Source: CAZGUG01 sp964625335
Lineage (GTDB): Bacteria; Bacillota; Clostridia; Ch29
Assembly: GCA_964625335.1 (NCBI GenBank)
Contig: CAZVBE010000009.1
Span: 1-64,000 of the forward strand
Direction of reading: 5' to 3'
Length of the DNA stretch: 64,000 nucleotides
The stretch's first letter is position 1. The number at the start of each line of letters is the position of its first letter. A model generated the notes under the pieces. That model had not been told where the DNA came from, made no database searches, and saw only the letters and a list, made by a program, of their open reading frames with translations. Below, piece by piece: positions 16,932-25,081 of this stretch. Made by a program: the position numbers and the translations under genes.

Positions 16932-19114
16932 TTTATAGCCCCCCGCCAATTGGTTTCAATATCCCTCACATCCAGCCCGATTTCTTTTTGCCCGGCAACT
17001 GTAATTTCGAGTTTTTCACCCTTTACCCGGCCAAGTTCCAAGACAGGCACGTCAAACCGGCCTACGATATTTTTCAGCTGTTCCAGCTTTCCCTTTTCAA
17101 CCGTAACCAGTATTCTGGATTGGGTTTCGCCAAACAGCAGGAAATCCTTGCGGCCGCAGGTTTCAAACTCCACCTCGGCTCCGAGCCCTCCCGATATACA
17201 GCTCTCTGCAAGGGCTACCGCCATACCGCCTTCGCTGCAGTCATGGGCTGATTTCACCATACCGCTGTCTATCAGTTCAAGGCAGCAGTCCTGTAGCCTT
17301 TTTTCCTCATCAAGGTTAAGATTAGGGACACTTCCCTTTTCCAAACCATGAACAACCTTCAGGTATTCGCTGCCCCCGGCTTCTTCACCGTTTTTACCCA
17401 GCAGCACTATAATATCCCCTTCGTCCTTAAAGGCCTGGGTTGTTATATTGGCCGTGTTTTCAACAAGTCCCACCATACCCACCACAGGAGTGGGGAATAC
17501 GGCATGGGTATCAGTCTCGTTATAAAAGCTTACATTTCCGCTTATTACCGGCGTATCCAGCACCCGACATGCCTCGCTCATCCCCGATACCGCCTGGCGG
17601 AACTGCCAGAATACACCGGGTTTTTCCGGGTTGCCGAAATTGAGACCATCGGTTACCGCCAGCGGTCTAGCACCGCTGCATACAAGGTTCCGGGCAGCCT
17701 CGGCAATCGCAATAGCGCCGCCCACACCCGGGTTAAGGTAGCAGTACCTGCTGTTGCAGTCGGTGGTCAGGGCTATAGCCTTGTTTGTGCCCCTGATTCT
17801 TATAACCGCCGCATCCGAGCCCGGGGCCACCGCAGTATTTGTCATCACCATATGGTCGTACTGCCTGTACACCCATTCCTTGCTGGCGATGCTGGGGCTT
17901 GCCAGCAGCTTCATCAACACCCCGTTTAAATCGGCGGGAATTTCCAGCCTGTCCGCGTCCAAAACCCTAATCTGCTCCAGATAGGAAGGCTCTTTGTATT
18001 CCCTGTGATAAACAGGGGCTTCATCGGCCAGGGACTTTGCGGGGAGTCGTCCTACCACCTGCCCCTTATCCCGTACCGTAAGAATTCCGTCGTCCGTTAC
18101 CCGTCCTATTACCGAGGAATGGAGGCCCCATTTCTCAAATACTCCGGTTACCTCCTCTTCCCTGCCTTTCTCCACTATCACAAGCATCCGTTCCTGGGAC
18201 TCGGAAATCATAACCTCCACCGGTATCATACCCGTTTCCCTTCGGGGCACCAGGTCCACGTCAATGTCCATGCCGCTGCCGCCTCTGCTGGCAGTTTCGC
18301 TGGAGGCTGATGTGAGCCCCGCCGCTCCCAGGTCCTGCACGCCTATCACGCAGCCGGTATCAAACAGCTCAAGACAAGCCTCCAATAGCAGCTTTTCCAT
18401 AAAGGGGTCTCCAACCTGTACCGCCGAACGGTTTTCCTGGGATTCCTGGTTCAGTTCCGTGGATGCAAAGCTGGCGCCGCCCATACCATCCCTGCCGGTC
18501 GGCGCGCCCACAATCATCACGGCATTCCCCGCCCCTGAGGCGGTGCCCTTCTTAATATCCTTATGCCTTATAATGCCCACACACATGGCGTTAACCAAGG
18601 GGTTTCCCTTATAACAATCATTGAAATACACTTCTCCGCCCACGGTGGGTATACCTATACAGTTTCCGTACCCGCCAATACCCGCCACGACATTTTCGAA
18701 CAGGTATTTTGTCCTGTCGTTATCGAGTTCTCCAAACCGCAGCGAATTAAGCAGCGCCACAGGCCTTGCGCCCATTGTAAAGATATCCCTTATAATTCCT
18801 CCTGCGCCGGTGGCCGCTCCCTGGTAGGGTTCCACCGCCGACGGGTGGTTGTGGCTTTCTATTTTCATTACCACCGCGAGGCCGTCACCTATATCCACTA
18901 TACCGGCGTTTTCCCCCGGGCCCTGCAGCACCCTTTGACCGGAAGTAGGAAACATCCTCAACACCGGCTTGGAGTTTTTATAGCTGCAGTGCTCCGACCA
19001 CATGACGCCGTACAGGTTTAATTCCAGGTTATTGGGCTGTCTGCCGAGGATGTCCACGATCCTGCCGTATTCCCCGGAGGTAAGTCCTACTTTTTCGTAG
19101 GCCTTCTTATCCAT
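16916..19114 (-). CDS. purL: FGAM synthase subunit II (small PurL)
   Basis: 732 residues, the small PurL that works with PurS and PurQ. Converts FGAR to FGAM (step 4) using ammonia delivered from PurQ. MWSEHCSYKNSK with the catalytic His near 40, ESHNHPSAVEPYQGAATGAGGIIRD, and the second-half repeat YNETDTHAVFPTPVVGMVG with SAHDCSEGGMAVALAES. Its start overlaps purQ by 8 nt and its end overlaps purF, suggesting coupled translation. Confidence 0.96.
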   Translation of the reverse strand: MDKKAYEKVGLTSGEYGRIVDILGRQPNNLELNLYGVMWSEHCSYKNSKPVLRMFPTSGQRVLQGPGENAGIVDIGDGLAVVMKIESHNHPSAVEPYQGAATGAGGIIRDIFTMGARPVALLNSLRFGELDNDRTKYLFENVVAGIGGYGNCIGIPTVGGEVYFNDCYKGNPLVNAMCVGIIRHKDIKKGTASGAGNAVMIVGAPTGRDGMGGASFASTELNQESQENRSAVQVGDPFMEKLLLEACLELFDTGCVIGVQDLGAAGLTSASSETASRGGSGMDIDVDLVPRRETGMIPVEVMISESQERMLVIVEKGREEEVTGVFEKWGLHSSVIGRVTDDGILTVRDKGQVVGRLPAKSLADEAPVYHREYKEPSYLEQIRVLDADRLEIPADLNGVLMKLLASPSIASKEWVYRQYDHMVMTNTAVAPGSDAAVIRIRGTNKAIALTTDCNSRYCYLNPGVGGAIAIAEAARNLVCSGARPLAVTDGLNFGNPEKPGVFWQFRQAVSGMSEACRVLDTPVISGNVSFYNETDTHAVFPTPVVGMVGLVENTANITTQAFKDEGDIIVLLGKNGEEAGGSEYLKVVHGLEKGSVPNLNLDEEKRLQDCCLELIDSGMVKSAHDCSEGGMAVALAESCISGGLGAEVEFETCGRKDFLLFGETQSRILVTVEKGKLEQLKNIVGRFDVPVLELGRVKGEKLEITVAGQKEIGLDVRDIETNWRGAIKCIME

Positions 19115-19814
19115 TGATAACGCCCCCCTTCAGGTAGTTTACCATAGATTTCAAAATAACGATTCCATCTTCATTGCCCAGTATCTTCTCCATACATCTT
19201 TCGGGGTGCGGCATCATCCCAAGGACATTACCCTCCCGGTTGCATACACCCGCTATATTTCCGAGAGACCCGTTGGGGTTTGCCTTATCTGTGACATGCC
19301 CCTGCGCATCACAGTACCTGAATACAATTTGATTGTTTTCTTTCATGCTTTTTAAGGTCTCATCGTCTACATAATAGTTGCCGTCCCCGTGGGCTACCGG
19401 AATTTTGAGCACCTGCTCCCCGCTGCAGAGGTTTGTAAAGGGAGTATTGGTGTTTTCAGTCTTCAAAAACACGTTATCGCATATAAACTTCATGTTTTTG
19501 TTACGAAGCAGTGCTCCCGGCAGGAGACCCGCCTCTGTAAGAACCTGAAACCCGTTACAGATACCAATCACCGGTTTCCCGCTGTGAGCAAACTCCAAAA
19601 CGCTGTCCATAACAGGAGAAAAACGCGCAATAGCGCCGCACCGGAGGTAATCGCCGTACGAAAACCCTCCCGGCAGCACTATGCAGTCAAAATAATTCAA
19701 ATCCTTTGTACCGTGCCAGATATATTCGGTATCCTGTCCCAAAACATCCCTCAGGGCATAATAGCAGTCTGTAACACAGTTTGAACCCGGGAAAATTACT
19801 ACTCCAAACTTCAT
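19107..19814 (-). CDS. purQ: FGAM synthase glutaminase subunit
   Basis: 235 residues. Class I glutamine amidotransferase releasing ammonia for PurL. N-terminal VVIFPGSNCVTDC, the PurQ block GGFSYGDYLRCGAIARFSPVM, nucleophile Cys in GICNGFQVLTEAGLLPG, and the His-Glu pair in MMPHPERCMEKILG. Only 2 nt separate it from purS. Confidence 0.96.
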   Translation of the reverse strand: MKFGVVIFPGSNCVTDCYYALRDVLGQDTEYIWHGTKDLNYFDCIVLPGGFSYGDYLRCGAIARFSPVMDSVLEFAHSGKPVIGICNGFQVLTEAGLLPGALLRNKNMKFICDNVFLKTENTNTPFTNLCSGEQVLKIPVAHGDGNYYVDDETLKSMKENNQIVFRYCDAQGHVTDKANPNGSLGNIAGVCNREGNVLGMMPHPERCMEKILGNEDGIVILKSMVNYLKGGVING

Positions 19815-19816
19815 GG

Positions 19817-20065
19817 CTATACCTCCAGTATATCGTAAGAGTAATCCTCAATTACCGTGTTTGCCAGCAGTGTTTCACACATATCCCTAACCTTTTTCTC
19901 GGCCTTGGCCCGGTCTTTTTCTTCCAGTTTAAGCTCTATAAGCTTGCCCATCCGGACATCCTTAACGCCGTTGTATTTCATAGACAGCAGAGCTTCCCTT
20001 ACGGCGTTTCCCTGGGGATCGGCTATACTTTTCTTTAATGTGACAAAAACCTTTGCATAAAACAT
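19817..20065 (-). CDS. purS: FGAM synthase subunit PurS
   Basis: 82 residues, as expected. Small bridging subunit that joins PurQ and PurL and is needed for ammonia transfer. Typical sequence ADPQGNAVREAL, NGVKDVRMGKLIEL, CETLLANTVIEDYSYDI. It lies between purC (1-nt gap) and purQ, the usual Firmicutes order. Confidence 0.94.
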   Translation of the reverse strand: MFYAKVFVTLKKSIADPQGNAVREALLSMKYNGVKDVRMGKLIELKLEEKDRAKAEKKVRDMCETLLANTVIEDYSYDILEV

Positions 20066-20066
20066 A

Positions 20067-20777
20067 TTATTTCCCTCCCAAAAGTCTTTCCAATACTTGA
20101 TGGTAACTTTCCTCCACCCTTCCTAAGTCCCGTCTGAACCTGTCCTTATCCAGCTTTTCATCAGTGTGAGTATCCCAGAGCCTGCAGGTGTCGGGAGATA
20201 TTTCATCCGCCAGTATCAGTTCGCCGTTATGCCTGCCAAATTCCAGTTTGAAGTCCACCAGTTTAATGCCGGCCTTTTTAAACCTTTCCTTCAGGATGTC
20301 GTTTATTCTTAAAGCCATTTCCTTTATTTTGTCAACCTCCCCGGGAGTGGCCAGCCCCATTGCCTCGATATGGTATTCATTAATCATAGGGTCGCCCAGT
20401 TCATCATTCTTGTAGCAAAACTCCAGCACGGTTACCGGAAGCGCGGTTCCCTCCTCTATCCCAAGCCTTTTGGACAGCGACCCGGCTGCAGTGCTTCTTA
20501 CAAGCACCTCGATGGGTACAATTTCCACGCTTTTTACCAGCATGTTCCGATCGTCCATTTTACTGATGAAGTGGGTGGGAATCCCCCGGGCCTCAATGAC
20601 CTCAAACAAATAGGCGGACATGGTATTGTTAACAACACCCTTGTCCACTATAGTACCCTTTTTAAGCCCGTTAAAGGCTGTGGCATCGTCCTTGTATTCG
20701 ATTATATATTTGCCGCTTTCGGATGTCCTGTATACTTTTTTTGCTTTACCTTCATAGAGTTTTTCTAATCTTTCCAT
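20067..20777 (-). CDS. purC: SAICAR synthetase
   Basis: 236 residues. Joins aspartate to CAIR with ATP. LYEGKAKKVYRT at the start, DDATAFNGLKKGTI, the signature VPIEVLVRSTAAGSLSKR and KLEFGRHNGELILADEISPDTCRLWD. Its ATG overlaps the purE end by 13 nt. purB, needed for the following step, is not in the window. Confidence 0.95.
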   Translation of the reverse strand: MERLEKLYEGKAKKVYRTSESGKYIIEYKDDATAFNGLKKGTIVDKGVVNNTMSAYLFEVIEARGIPTHFISKMDDRNMLVKSVEIVPIEVLVRSTAAGSLSKRLGIEEGTALPVTVLEFCYKNDELGDPMINEYHIEAMGLATPGEVDKIKEMALRINDILKERFKKAGIKLVDFKLEFGRHNGELILADEISPDTCRLWDTHTDEKLDKDRFRRDLGRVEESYHQVLERLLGGK

Positions 20778-21268
20778 TTCTTCGCCTCCCCCCGCACCTT
20801 GGCATCCTTTTCCTTAACTTTTTCGGCCATTTCTTCCCTGTAAGCTTTCAGTCCGGGTGCCAGTTCCGGGTATTTCAGCGCAAGCATCTGTACCGCAAGC
20901 AAAGCTGCGTTTTCGCTTCCGTTTATAGCCACGGTGGCCACCGGTATACCGGCGGGCATCTGTACTATCGACAGAAGGGAATCCAGTCCGTCCATGGTAG
21001 ACGACTTTACCGGTATTCCTATAACCGGAACCGATGTAAGCGCCGCAAGCACCCCGGGAAGATGGGCGGCTTTTCCGGCGGCCGCAATAATAACCTCCAC
21101 TCCCGTCTGCCCGGTCTCCCTGGCGAATTCCACCGCCATATCAGGAGTCCTGTGGGCCGAAATCACCCTGACCTCCCTTTCAATACCGAAGCGGTCAAGT
21201 ATCGTAATGGCTTTTTCCACAACCGGAAGGTCTGAATCGCTTCCCATTACAACTGCAACCTTTGGCAT
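20765..21268 (-). CDS. purE: N5-CAIR mutase (class I PurE)
   Basis: 167 residues, first gene of the pur operon. VAVVMGSDSDLPVVEKAITIL and VISAHRTPD are the class I PurE active-site motifs; GKAAHLPGVLAALTSVPVIGIPVKS follows. No purK neighbour is seen, so N5-CAIR synthesis must be encoded elsewhere or be bypassed. It is preceded by a guanine riboswitch and terminator. Confidence 0.95.
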   Translation of the reverse strand: MPKVAVVMGSDSDLPVVEKAITILDRFGIEREVRVISAHRTPDMAVEFARETGQTGVEVIIAAAGKAAHLPGVLAALTSVPVIGIPVKSSTMDGLDSLLSIVQMPAGIPVATVAINGSENAALLAVQMLALKYPELAPGLKAYREEMAEKVKEKDAKVRGEAKKWKD

Positions 21269-21296
21269 AGCATAAACCCCTCTCCTGATAAATAGA

Positions 21297-21337
21297 TAAC
21301 CCTGCCGGAGTATACAGGTGAAACCTCCGCAGGGTTT
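21297..21337 (-). terminator. Riboswitch-controlled terminator of the pur operon
   Basis: On the minus strand AACCCTGCGGAG pairs with CTCCGGCAGGGTT (one bulged G), followed by a modest ATCTATTT tail. Its 5' loop sequence TTTCACC is complementary to GGGTGAAA, the 3' side of the aptamer P1 helix. An alternative antiterminator can therefore form when ligand is absent. Confidence 0.7.
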
Positions 21338-21390
21338 TGTTTACGGGGGGTACGAAATTCGTACGCAGATTTGCCAAAATACAAATCCGC

Positions 21391-21466
21391 TTTCACCCAT
21401 AGTCAGGCAATTTACGGTCGCCTGGTAGAGACTTGCGGGCCAATCCCCGCCATTATATGAGTGAAA
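21391..21466 (-). promoter_or_regulatory. Guanine riboswitch aptamer (purine class)
   Basis: Minus-strand RNA matching the purine riboswitch: P1 TTTCACTCATA...TATGGGTGAAA, J1/2 TATAAT, P2 with GCGGGGATTGGCCCGC, J2/3 AAGTCTCTACC, P3 with the AGGCGACCGTAAATTGCCT loop and J3/1 GACTATGGG. The specificity base in GACTAT is C, predicting guanine or hypoxanthine binding rather than adenine. It sits about 120 nt before purE with an overlapping terminator, so guanine should switch the operon off. Confidence 0.95.
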
Positions 21467-21494
21467 CAAATTATTAGCTTGTCATTTCACTTTT

Positions 21495-21523
21495 ATCTTA
21501 ACAAACCGCCCTATCGGTGTCAA
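21495..21523 (-). promoter_or_regulatory. Sigma-A-like promoter of the pur operon
   Basis: TTGACA (21518-21523), 17-bp spacer, TAAGAT (21495-21500), immediately upstream of the riboswitch. Near-consensus housekeeping promoter placing the transcript start about 20 nt before the aptamer. Confidence 0.8.
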
Positions 21524-21758
21524 TAAAAATAACGAATAAATTATGTAAAAATCATGGTTTTGTATAGTATAAACCGAACATTAGTTAGTATTATAACTAA
21601 CAATATTCGTAATATCCCATATAAACATCTGCGGACATATTTCCTGCCCAGGGTAATGCAACAAGGAACGGTTTTGGTTTTGTCGCATTCTGTCCCTTTT
21701 TCGCCCTGGAAAGGTAATATAAGGTTTAGGTTTTGCAGACGGTGTCTTCCCCGTGTTT
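21524..21758. other. Intergenic region pur/apgM with palindrome
   Basis: No convincing gene. It contains a short palindrome TTAGTTAGTATTATAACTAA (21581-21600) that could be an operator. GTCGCATTCTGTCCC-type sequence (about 21684-21698) resembles the GTCCC-containing intergenic repeats elsewhere in the window. Confidence 0.35.
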
Positions 21759-22970
21759 TTATGCGCCGTATTTGTCAAGACGCAGGGCGTTTGACAGCAG
21801 AAGAGGCATCAGGTGCTTGCTTTCGAAGAATCCGAGGCCGCCTATATTGCACTGGTTTTCGGTAAAGCGCACCGCATCGTCGGCCCCACTAAACCGGGAA
21901 TTCACAAGAACCGGCACCGGATGCCAGCTGTGGGAGCGCATGGGGCACGGCGATGAATGGTCGCCGGTAATGGCCAGTACGCTTGGCCTCTTGTCTAAAA
22001 GTATCGGCAGCGCTTTGTCCACTTTCTCAATCACGCTTACCTTGGTAAGGAACTCTCCGTCCTCACCGGCCTGGTCGGTTCCCTTTACGTGAATAAAGAA
22101 AAAGTCGTACTTATTATGAAATTCTATATATGTTTTAAACAGACCTTCAATGGAATCCGGAGCGGTCAAAAGGGTCATTCCCAACAGGTCGGCTATTCCC
22201 CTGTACATGGGATAGGAGGCTATGGCTGCGGCCTCCAGTTTGTATTTCTCCTTAAAACCCGGAATCTTAGGCCTTGCCGATATACCCCTTAAAAGAATCC
22301 CGTTGGCCGGATGCTGATCCTTAATAAGGTTTCTGGCTTTATCCAAAAATTTGTTAATAATACCTGCCGTATACGCCGCCTCCTCTTTCTGTTCCCTGGC
22401 CTTAAGGGGTGCAAGGCCTTCGTTCTGTGGGTCGGTATCATATATCGCAGGGTTTAAATTGTCACCCCTCAGTATAACCACAAACCTGTGCCCCTTGCCC
22501 GGTTCAATTATTATCTCAACACCGTCTATTTCCTTTATTTGACTCAATATACCGCACAGCTGGGTTGTTTTTTCGGTGGGTATTCTCCCCGCCCTTCTGT
22601 CTGCTATCAGTCCATCGCTGTCAAGGGTGGCAAAGTTTGCCCTGGCTGCAACATCGTTATGTTTCAATGCCACGCCCAGCCCGACGGCCTCCAGCACTCC
22701 TCTGCCTATTACCACTTCCAGCGGGTCATACCCGAAAATCCCCAGATGCCCTGGACCGCTGCCGGGGGTTATGCCCGGCAAAACCGGAATGTGTCTGCCG
22801 CATACCGATTCCCTTGTAAGAGCATCAATATTGGGCGTGTTTGCGTACTCCAGGGGCGTCTTATTATCAAACCCGGGACTGCGGATATCCCCAAGCCCGT
22901 CCATTACCACCATCACCATCTTGGAATTGTTCTCCTTGATAAGGCCTTCCAGAATGTTATCAGTGTCCAT
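21759..22970 (-). CDS. apgM: Cofactor-independent phosphoglycerate mutase, archaeal type
   Basis: 403 residues. Interconverts 3- and 2-phosphoglycerate without bisphosphoglycerate. Alkaline phosphatase-like fold with VMVVMDGLGD (metal Asp), catalytic Ser region TPGSGPGHLGIFGYDP, HVKGTDQAGEDG, and the C-terminal metal site ITGDHSSPCPMRSHSWHPVP. Shorter than the bacterial GpmI (about 510 residues). Start ATG 22970 follows GGAGG. It is upstream of the pur promoter and probably a separate unit. Confidence 0.92.
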   Translation of the reverse strand: MDTDNILEGLIKENNSKMVMVVMDGLGDIRSPGFDNKTPLEYANTPNIDALTRESVCGRHIPVLPGITPGSGPGHLGIFGYDPLEVVIGRGVLEAVGLGVALKHNDVAARANFATLDSDGLIADRRAGRIPTEKTTQLCGILSQIKEIDGVEIIIEPGKGHRFVVILRGDNLNPAIYDTDPQNEGLAPLKAREQKEEAAYTAGIINKFLDKARNLIKDQHPANGILLRGISARPKIPGFKEKYKLEAAAIASYPMYRGIADLLGMTLLTAPDSIEGLFKTYIEFHNKYDFFFIHVKGTDQAGEDGEFLTKVSVIEKVDKALPILLDKRPSVLAITGDHSSPCPMRSHSWHPVPVLVNSRFSGADDAVRFTENQCNIGGLGFFESKHLMPLLLSNALRLDKYGA

Positions 22971-23463
22971 ATTCTAATCCTCCTGTTTTAATAATCTTAC
23001 CCACTGCTCCTGATTTTTATCCTTGATCGCTCTCTTGAACCCTTTTCCAAACAACTTTGTCTAGGCAGTATAGCTTGTGATATTTCTTTAGTTCCTTCCG
23101 AAAAAGTGGGGCTGAAATGCCAATAATATCAATAACAAAAAGGTGTTCTCAGCCTGATGGAGAATCTTTGATGTGGATAAAACCAAGGATAACCGCAAAG
23201 CTTGATTGTCTCCAAGAATATAATACACTATATTTGCCAATGCGTAAATGCCATCACGCTGCCATAAAAGCGGCCTGTTCCATTGAGATTCGTATATTTG
23301 GGTTTGTGGTAATAGCTGCAATAGATTTCTTTGCCTTGAAACTTCGCTTATTAGGAAGTACAATTAAATTGCGCCAAAAAATGTTTCCAAACCTACCGGC
23401 GGCATGCCCAAAAAATGTTATGTCATAATAACTACCTGCATTTGTAAATAAGGAGGCAAGGGA
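22971..23463. other. Long intergenic region, no confident gene
   Basis: Nearly 500 nt. Short overlapping frames on both strands (a plus frame at 23117-23428, minus frames near 23088-23583) have no recognisable domain or good start and may be remains of a decayed gene. CCAAAAAATGTT occurs twice near 23374 and 23409. The 3' end holds the ribosome binding site (AAGGAGGC) of the LuxR gene. Confidence 0.4.
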
Positions 23464-24912
23464 ATGGCAGATACCGGCGTTAAACGTGGTGCTATACATA
23501 TAAACCTGGACGAACGGAAGCTGTCTGTCATCGTTCATTCCCTGTTTTCCTCCTGGATGCTGGCCTTCCTCTTTGAGGGGCAAATACTCTATTCCCTCGC
23601 CGGCTCCTTTGACCTAAACCCTGCCGTCATGGTCTTCTGTGGAATTGCAGCTATTTTCACCGGGCTGCTGCTATGCGGGTTTCTTATCAAAACAAAGAAG
23701 GTGGCGCGGCACTTATTCTTATGCTCCTATCCTTTTTTCGCTGTCGTCTCGGTTATCTTTTTCTTCCCGCCGTCTATATTTTGGACTCTTGGAATGATTG
23801 CCGGCTCTTTTCTGGCCGGAGGCTGTGTAGCGGCCTGGGGTTTTTACTTAAAAAGCAGCACACCGAAAAACGAGCGTATCAAGACGGCCGCCGATATGCT
23901 TATCTTTTCCAACATCCTTATGATTTTGCTCAACACGACAGCCATTCACCTGTCACCCCGCGTTGGGCTGGCCTCCTCCATGCTCCTGCTTTTGGGTGCC
24001 TTTTTATTTGCGCTGCGGCTTCCTGCAGGTCATGACGACGGTTCCCACGCTTCTTCCCGGCAGAAAAATAACGCAATAAGCATCACGGGGCTGCTGGCTT
24101 TTCTATGCCTCTTTATTGTGATCATCACCATCAACTCAGGGCTGATGTACCAGGTGATTAATCCTGCCTTTGCGCATCTGGAATGGCTGACAGGCTGGTA
24201 TTGGGCCATTCCTTATATAGGTGCCCTTTTTATCATGAGAAACTTGCCCCGGAAAACAAACAGGGCTTACATACTCTATGTAGCCATCGCTATGATCGGA
24301 CTTTCGTTTATCGGTTTCATGACCCTTGACCGCACGGTAGCCGGCTATCTCGTGGTCAACACGCTGATGATGGGGGCCTGCGGTGTATACGATCTGTTCT
24401 GGTGGAGCATCCTCGGTGAGATGCTCGACTTTCATAACAACCCGGCAAAAATCCTAGGCATCGGCCTTTCCGCAAATGTGCTGGGTGTGCTTATGGGCGG
24501 GATGATCGGCAACTCCGCCGTATCCGGCGGTGGGTACAGCCTGCATCCCACGCTGCTGGCACTTACCGTGGTTTGCGTTACACTTACCCTGCTGCCGCCT
24601 TTGCATAAGCGTTTATCCTTCCTGCTCAAAGACCATGCCTATCTTACGGCATTTTTCGAAATACCTGTGCTGGAAAAAACCAGTCAGGTCGATCGCACCC
24701 TAATGTCCGGAGGCCTTTCGAAACGGGAAAGCCAGGTCGCATCTTTGCTGCTTCAGGGTAAAACCTATCGGACGATTGCCGGTGAACTTTTTATCAGCGA
24801 AAACACGGTGAAGTATTACATAAAAAACATCTATTCCAAATTCAATATACAAAGCCGTGCGGAATTAATTGACATCGTACTTAATAAGGAGAGTACTGCC
24901 CGGTCCGGATAG
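23464..24912 (+). CDS. Membrane-anchored LuxR-family regulator (MFS-like N-terminus)
   Basis: 482 residues from ATG 23464 (AAGGAGGCAAGGG upstream). Residues about 25-395 hold some 12 hydrophobic segments in an MFS-like arrangement (e.g. GMIAGSFLAGGCVAAWGFYL, LGIGLSANVLGVLMGGMIGN). The last 65 residues are a LuxR helix-turn-helix (LSKRESQVASLLLQGKTYRTIAGEL, ENTVKYYIKNIYSKF). Such fusions are known from Coriobacteria and some Clostridia as putative one-component membrane sensors; ligands are unknown. It heads a plus-strand group and may control the secreted protein at 25082. Strand and context differ from the neighbouring housekeeping genes. Confidence 0.85.
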   Translation: MADTGVKRGAIHINLDERKLSVIVHSLFSSWMLAFLFEGQILYSLAGSFDLNPAVMVFCGIAAIFTGLLLCGFLIKTKKVARHLFLCSYPFFAVVSVIFFFPPSIFWTLGMIAGSFLAGGCVAAWGFYLKSSTPKNERIKTAADMLIFSNILMILLNTTAIHLSPRVGLASSMLLLLGAFLFALRLPAGHDDGSHASSRQKNNAISITGLLAFLCLFIVIITINSGLMYQVINPAFAHLEWLTGWYWAIPYIGALFIMRNLPRKTNRAYILYVAIAMIGLSFIGFMTLDRTVAGYLVVNTLMMGACGVYDLFWWSILGEMLDFHNNPAKILGIGLSANVLGVLMGGMIGNSAVSGGGYSLHPTLLALTVVCVTLTLLPPLHKRLSFLLKDHAYLTAFFEIPVLEKTSQVDRTLMSGGLSKRESQVASLLLQGKTYRTIAGELFISENTVKYYIKNIYSKFNIQSRAELIDIVLNKESTARSG

Positions 24913-24929
24913 CACATTCAATAATCATA

Positions 24930-24996
24930 TGCAAATAAAGCCCCTACCCGAAAAAGGTAGGGGCTTTATTTGCATAAACTACCCGATTCGGGTGGG
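24930..24996 (+). terminator. Double hairpin / terminator
   Basis: Perfect 19-bp stem TGCAAATAAAGCCCCTACC...GGTAGGGGCTTTATTTGCA (24930-24974) with loop CGAAAAA, then a second short hairpin ACCCGATTCGGGT. A related pair occurs at 26215-26276. The first hairpin is terminator-like but its T tract is weak (TTTATTT). Confidence 0.65.
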
Positions 24997-25081
24997 TTCA
25001 AGTTTCGTTTATCATGCTAGTATACAATTGGCAACAGATTTTGCCAATCCAATTATAATACGAAAGGGAGTGTTCTCTTTG

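Noticed and set aside
23088..23450. Transposase remnant upstream of the LuxR gene
   Set aside because: Short minus-strand frames gave no motif I could assign to a transposase family; left as unassigned intergenic sequence.
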